Positions 61,186 to 64,000 of a stretch of 64,000 nt of DNA are shown piece after piece (within the stretch, counting starts at the first letter, position 1; each line of letters starts with the position of its first letter). The stretch lies in contig NZ_QAJN01000007.1 of assembly GCF_003852425.1 (NCBI RefSeq), positions 62,001 to 126,000 on the forward strand, read 5' to 3'. Below the pieces are notes generated by a model. It ran no database searches, was not told the DNA's origin, and was given only the letters and a program-made list of their open reading frames with translations. This stretch comes from Paucibacter sp. KBW04. Lineage in GTDB: Bacteria > Pseudomonadota > Gammaproteobacteria > Burkholderiales > Burkholderiaceae_C. The translations under genes and the position numbers were made by a program.

Positions 61186-62286
61186 ATGCTCTCCACCGCC
61201 CCTCCCACACACAGCAATCGCCGGCTCTGGCTGGCCTATGCAGGTGGGTGCCTACTCACCTGGTTGCTCTTTGTTTTGGGGGTGACCGAGTTCCAACCCG
61301 GCCTGTGGCAGTTCTGGGAAGCCATGTACCAGGCCAGCATGAGCCTGTGGCCGCCCATGCTGCTGGGCCTGGGCGTTTGGCCCTGGCTGGGCTGGCTGAA
61401 CCGTCGGCAGCGGCCGCTGTGGGCGCTGTGCGCTTGGCACCTGCTGGGGGCGCTCTTGTTTGCCGAGGTCTGGCAGTTGCTGGACTATGCGGTAGCCCTG
61501 TGGCTGTTCGGCAGCGCGCATGCCCACGCGATGCTGGCGCAGGCCATTCTCTGGCGCGCGCTCTGGGGTGCGCTGGTGTATCTGGCCCTGCTGACGGCCT
61601 TCAGCGCCGTGTTGAACGCGCGCCGCGCCAAGCAGCTGGAGCTGGCCCAGGTGCAGGCGGAAACCGCCCTGGCCCGGGCCGAACTCTCGGCCATCAGCGG
61701 CAAGCTCAACCCGCATTTCCTCTTCAACACCCTCAACTCCCTGATCGCCCTGACCCGCAAGGACGCCAAGGCGGCCGAGCAAGGCTTGCTGCGCTTTGCC
61801 GGCATGCTGCGCTATGTGCTGGCCGAAAAGCGCGGGGCCAGCGAACGCGTGGCCCTGCAGGACGAGCTGGAGTTTGTGCGCGACTATCTGGCGCTGGAGG
61901 CCTTGCGCCTGGGCCCACGCCTGCGGGTGAACTGGCAGCTGGACCCGCAAACCCTGCTGGACGAGATCCCGCCCCTGAGCTTGCAGCCCCTGGTGGAAAA
62001 CTGCGTGCGCCACGGTATCGCCCCCCTGCCACAGGGCGGCGAGATCATCATCAGCGCCCAGCGCGATGCCATGACCCAGGCCCTGCAGCTCTGTGTGCGC
62101 GACGACGGCCAGGGCTGCGAGCCCGGCCAGACCGAACGCCAATCCAAACCGGGCAGCTCCGGTGGCGTGGGCCTGAGCGCCTTGCGCCGCCGCTTTGCCC
62201 TGGACTTTGAGGGCCAGGCCCGTATGCAGATCCACACCGCGCCTGGCCAGGGCTTCCGGGTCGATTTGTGGATACCCCAATATTGA
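61186..62286 (+). CDS. LytS/YehU-type sensor histidine kinase
   Basis: 366 residues. Four hydrophobic segments (about 15-140) form the membrane sensor. The His_kinase domain has His177 in KLNPHFLFNTLNSLIALTRKD. The HATPase domain has LQPLVENCVRHGI, CVRDDGQGCEPG and GVGLSALRRRF. It is cognate to the LytTR response regulator that starts 26 bases after its stop. The frame is open 44 codons upstream, but ATG 61186 gives the family N-terminus. Confidence 0.9.
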   Translation: MLSTAPPTHSNRRLWLAYAGGCLLTWLLFVLGVTEFQPGLWQFWEAMYQASMSLWPPMLLGLGVWPWLGWLNRRQRPLWALCAWHLLGALLFAEVWQLLDYAVALWLFGSAHAHAMLAQAILWRALWGALVYLALLTAFSAVLNARRAKQLELAQVQAETALARAELSAISGKLNPHFLFNTLNSLIALTRKDAKAAEQGLLRFAGMLRYVLAEKRGASERVALQDELEFVRDYLALEALRLGPRLRVNWQLDPQTLLDEIPPLSLQPLVENCVRHGIAPLPQGGEIIISAQRDAMTQALQLCVRDDGQGCEPGQTERQSKPGSSGGVGLSALRRRFALDFEGQARMQIHTAPGQGFRVDLWIPQY

Positions 62287-62311
62287 AACCAAGCCAGCAA
62301 GAACAGAGCCC

Positions 62312-63106
62312 ATGCAAAGCATCAGCACCTTGATCGCCGAAGACGAGCCCCTGGCCAGCGAGAGCCTGGCCGAATGGGTGAGCCAGCTGCCCCAGCTGCA
62401 GCTGCAAGCCCAGTGCGCCGATGGCCCCACAGCCCTGGCCGAGATCCGCCGCCTGCGGCCGCAGCTGGTCTTCATGGACATCCAGATGCCCGGAATGACG
62501 GGCTTGCAGGTGCTGCGCGCCTTGCAGCAAGACCTGGAGCTGGAAGGCCGGCCCCTGCCCACCGTCATCTTCACCACCGCTTACGACGAATATGCGCTGA
62601 CCGCCTTCGAGCTGCATGCGGTGGACTATCTGCTCAAGCCTTTCTCGCAAGAGCGCTTTAAAGAGGCGGTGCAACACGCCTTGCAGAGTCGCAATTCACC
62701 CAAGGCCATGAATGAGGCCTTGCAAGAAGTGGAACGGGCGGAGGAAGGAGGGAGCGCCGAGCAAGGCCTGCCGCTGGAGCCCCTGAGCCGCCTGCTGGTG
62801 CGCGACCAGGGCAAGATCTTTCCCCTGCAAGTCGATGCCATCGAGTACCTGCGCTCCGACACCAAGTACACCGCCGTCGCGAGCCGAGGCCGCCAATACC
62901 TGGTGCGCCTGCCCATCACCGCCTTCGAGCAAAGACTGGACCCGCTGCGCTTCATCAAGCTGCAGCGTTCTTGCATCGTCAATCTGGATTTCGTCGAGGC
63001 CATGACGCCGGACGAGAACTCGCAGCTGCTGGTGCAGATGCGGGACGGCAGCCGCTTCACGGCCAGCCGTGAGGTCTCCAAAAAACTGCGGGAGCAATCG
63101 ATATGA
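62312..63106 (+). CDS. LytTR-family response regulator
   Basis: 264 residues. The receiver domain has EDEP at 10-13, the phospho-acceptor Asp56 in LVFMDIQMPG, and Lys in YLLKPFSQ. The LytTR DNA-binding domain (about 160-262) has IEYLRSDTKYTAV, RFIKLQRSCIVNLDFVE and SRFTASREVSKKLRE. It overlaps the next gene by four bases (ATGA), so the regulator is translationally coupled to the GIN-domain protein. Confidence 0.92.
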   Translation: MQSISTLIAEDEPLASESLAEWVSQLPQLQLQAQCADGPTALAEIRRLRPQLVFMDIQMPGMTGLQVLRALQQDLELEGRPLPTVIFTTAYDEYALTAFELHAVDYLLKPFSQERFKEAVQHALQSRNSPKAMNEALQEVERAEEGGSAEQGLPLEPLSRLLVRDQGKIFPLQVDAIEYLRSDTKYTAVASRGRQYLVRLPITAFEQRLDPLRFIKLQRSCIVNLDFVEAMTPDENSQLLVQMRDGSRFTASREVSKKLREQSI

Positions 63107-63837
63107 GCGCCTCTTACTTCGCCTTCGCTCGCCTGGCCTTGCTGAGCCTGGCCCTGGGCGCCAGCATGGGCCACAGCCTGGCCCAAGGCCGTGGCGAGGT
63201 CGAGGGCCAGCTCTACAGCCCCGGCCCCTTCGACCGCCTGCAGGTGGAAGGGCTGAGCCAGGTCAAGCTCAGCCAGGGGGACAAGGACCAGGTCTTTATC
63301 GTGGGCGACCCCGAGCTGCAAAAAACGGTGCAGCTCCAGCTGGTCAACAAACAACTGCGCATCGAGCCCAGCGGCGGCTGGAAGTTCTGGAACAACGCGC
63401 GCCTACAGATGGAGATCACCTTGCGTGACCTCAAGCAGCTGACCCTGGCCGGGGCCAGCGATGTGCATGCGCCCGGCCCGCTGAAGCTGAACGGGTTGAC
63501 GGTGCGCATCTCGGGGGCCGGCCAGGTGCGGCTGGACGACTTGACGGCCGAGCGCCTGGACTTCAATGTTTCGGGCGCTGGAGACGGCCAGTTGCGCGGC
63601 CAGGTCGCTCAGCTCAATCTGGGCATCTCGGGCAAGGGCAAGCTGCTGGCCGAGCAGCTGCGTGCCGGCCGCGCCCAGGTCAATATCAGCGGCATCGGCA
63701 ATGCCCAACTCTGGGTGGTTGAGGATCTGGCCGTGCACATCTCCGGCGTGGGCTCGGTGGAGTACTGGGGCCAGCCGCAGATCACAAGGCAAACCAGCGG
63801 GCTGGCAACGATCAAGGCCTTAGGGGAAAAGCGCTAG
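63103..63837 (+). CDS. Secreted GIN-domain (DUF2807) protein coupled to LytS/LytTR
   Basis: 244 residues. A signal peptide (1-27, ending SLAQG) precedes a right-handed beta-helix-like domain of the GIN/DUF2807 family: GPFDRLQVEGLSQVKLSQGDKDQVFIVGDPEL, LTLAGASDVHA, VRISGAGQVRLDDLTAERLDFNVSGAGDGQLRG, then repeated SGxGx(A/S) turns. Members resemble autotransporter adhesin heads and are often next to anti-sigma or LytTR genes. It overlaps the response regulator by four bases. It may be an envelope sensor or a regulated surface protein (inference). Confidence 0.85.
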   Translation: MSASYFAFARLALLSLALGASMGHSLAQGRGEVEGQLYSPGPFDRLQVEGLSQVKLSQGDKDQVFIVGDPELQKTVQLQLVNKQLRIEPSGGWKFWNNARLQMEITLRDLKQLTLAGASDVHAPGPLKLNGLTVRISGAGQVRLDDLTAERLDFNVSGAGDGQLRGQVAQLNLGISGKGKLLAEQLRAGRAQVNISGIGNAQLWVVEDLAVHISGVGSVEYWGQPQITRQTSGLATIKALGEKR

Positions 63838-63851
63838 CCGCGCACGCTCAA

Positions 63852-64000
63852 TCACGGCTCGCCTTCCCAGTAATCGAGGCCATTCTCCAGCCTCTGCACA
63901 AAGCTGCGCCCCTGGTTGGCGAAGACGCCGATCTTGCCGGAGTCGGGGTATTCGCAGACCTCGGGCCGCTCCTGGGTGCTGATGGACAAATAGCTCAGCG
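63852..64000 (-). CDS. C-terminal end of an unknown protein (5' end outside window)
   Basis: The minus strand is open from the window edge to a TGA at 63852-63854. About 48 residues are visible, ending KIGVFANQGRSFVQRLENGLDYWEGEP. There is one Cys and no hydrophobic segment. I do not recognise the family; too little is present. It is convergent with the GIN-domain gene, with 14 bases between stops. Codon use is like that of neighbouring genes. Confidence 0.5.
   Translation of the reverse strand, partial: LSYLSISTQERPEVCEYPDSGKIGVFANQGRSFVQRLENGLDYWEGEP

Overview
The window is a 64 kb piece of a high-GC betaproteobacterial chromosome. Gene content and order point to the order Burkholderiales, most likely a Roseateles/Paucibacter/Rubrivivax-type genus (inference). 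The pointers are a split pntAA-pntAB-pntB transhydrogenase, an argS-SPOR-dsbA run followed by lptA-lptB-rpoN, PEP-CTERM proteins, Tat-like signals on DsbA-type proteins, and dispersed palindromic repeats. There are no rRNA or tRNA genes, no CRISPR array and no intact transposase. Most genes are housekeeping or envelope genes packed into overlapping operons.

Layout. 1-348: tail of a TonB-dependent receptor. 0.5-2.6 kb: secreted S9 peptidase. 2.6-5.9 kb: malate synthase G with a divergent LysR regulator. 6.0-6.3 kb: PsiF-repeat protein. 6.4-7.8 kb: Ser/Thr kinase with a cyclic-nucleotide-binding tail, divergent from argS. 7.8-14.1 kb: argS, SPOR protein, dsbA, lptA, lptB and rpoN. 14.2-17.4 kb: dCache-PAS-GGDEF-EAL protein. 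17.6-20.3 kb: ExeA/MshM-like ATPase and an OmpA-like lipoprotein. 20.3-22.4 kb: rRNA methyltransferases RlmL-like and RsmE. 23-27.7 kb: fadD and the transhydrogenase operon. 27.9-30.9 kb: a NUDIX gene, then an accessory stretch (esterase, an AT-richer unknown membrane gene and 0.5 kb of non-coding DNA), then mnmA. 32-34.6 kb: NarL-type two-component system and a GNAT acetyltransferase. 34.64-34.85 kb: a strongly structured RNA-like element. 34.85-39.9 kb: CAP-domain protein and a MacA/FtsX-type ABC exporter. 40-42.7 kb: PEP-CTERM protein, a small secreted partner and a secreted zinc metalloprotease with a PA domain.

42.8-52.2 kb (minus strand) is a ten-gene type II secretion/MSHA-like operon: GspG, GspF, GspE, a GspL/PilM-N-like protein, a PilO-like protein, a PilP/GspC-like protein, a secretin with a cohesin-like tail, and three further pseudopilins. 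The ExeA-like ATPase and OmpA-like lipoprotein at 17.6-20.3 kb look like its missing MshM/MshN-type partners. 52.6-57.2 kb (plus strand) is a tight three-gene unit: a glycosyltransferase fused to a HAD phosphatase, a sodium/solute symporter, and a Gfo/Idh/MocA oxidoreductase. It is the best candidate here for an undescribed metabolic pathway. 57.2-64 kb holds a second DsbA-like protein (TTG start), a second PEP-CTERM protein, a GAF histidine kinase, ssb, and a LytS/LytTR pair coupled to a GIN-domain (DUF2807) protein. A gene fragment on the minus strand runs off the end.

Most interesting observations: the 34.64-34.85 kb element; the GT-HAD/symporter/oxidoreductase operon; a REP-like double hairpin that is translated within the leader of a pseudopilin; an in-frame duplicate of the SSB acidic tip beyond the stop codon; and a 14-base motif found four times on the same strand. 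Long open frames opposite real genes are high-GC shadows and were ignored.
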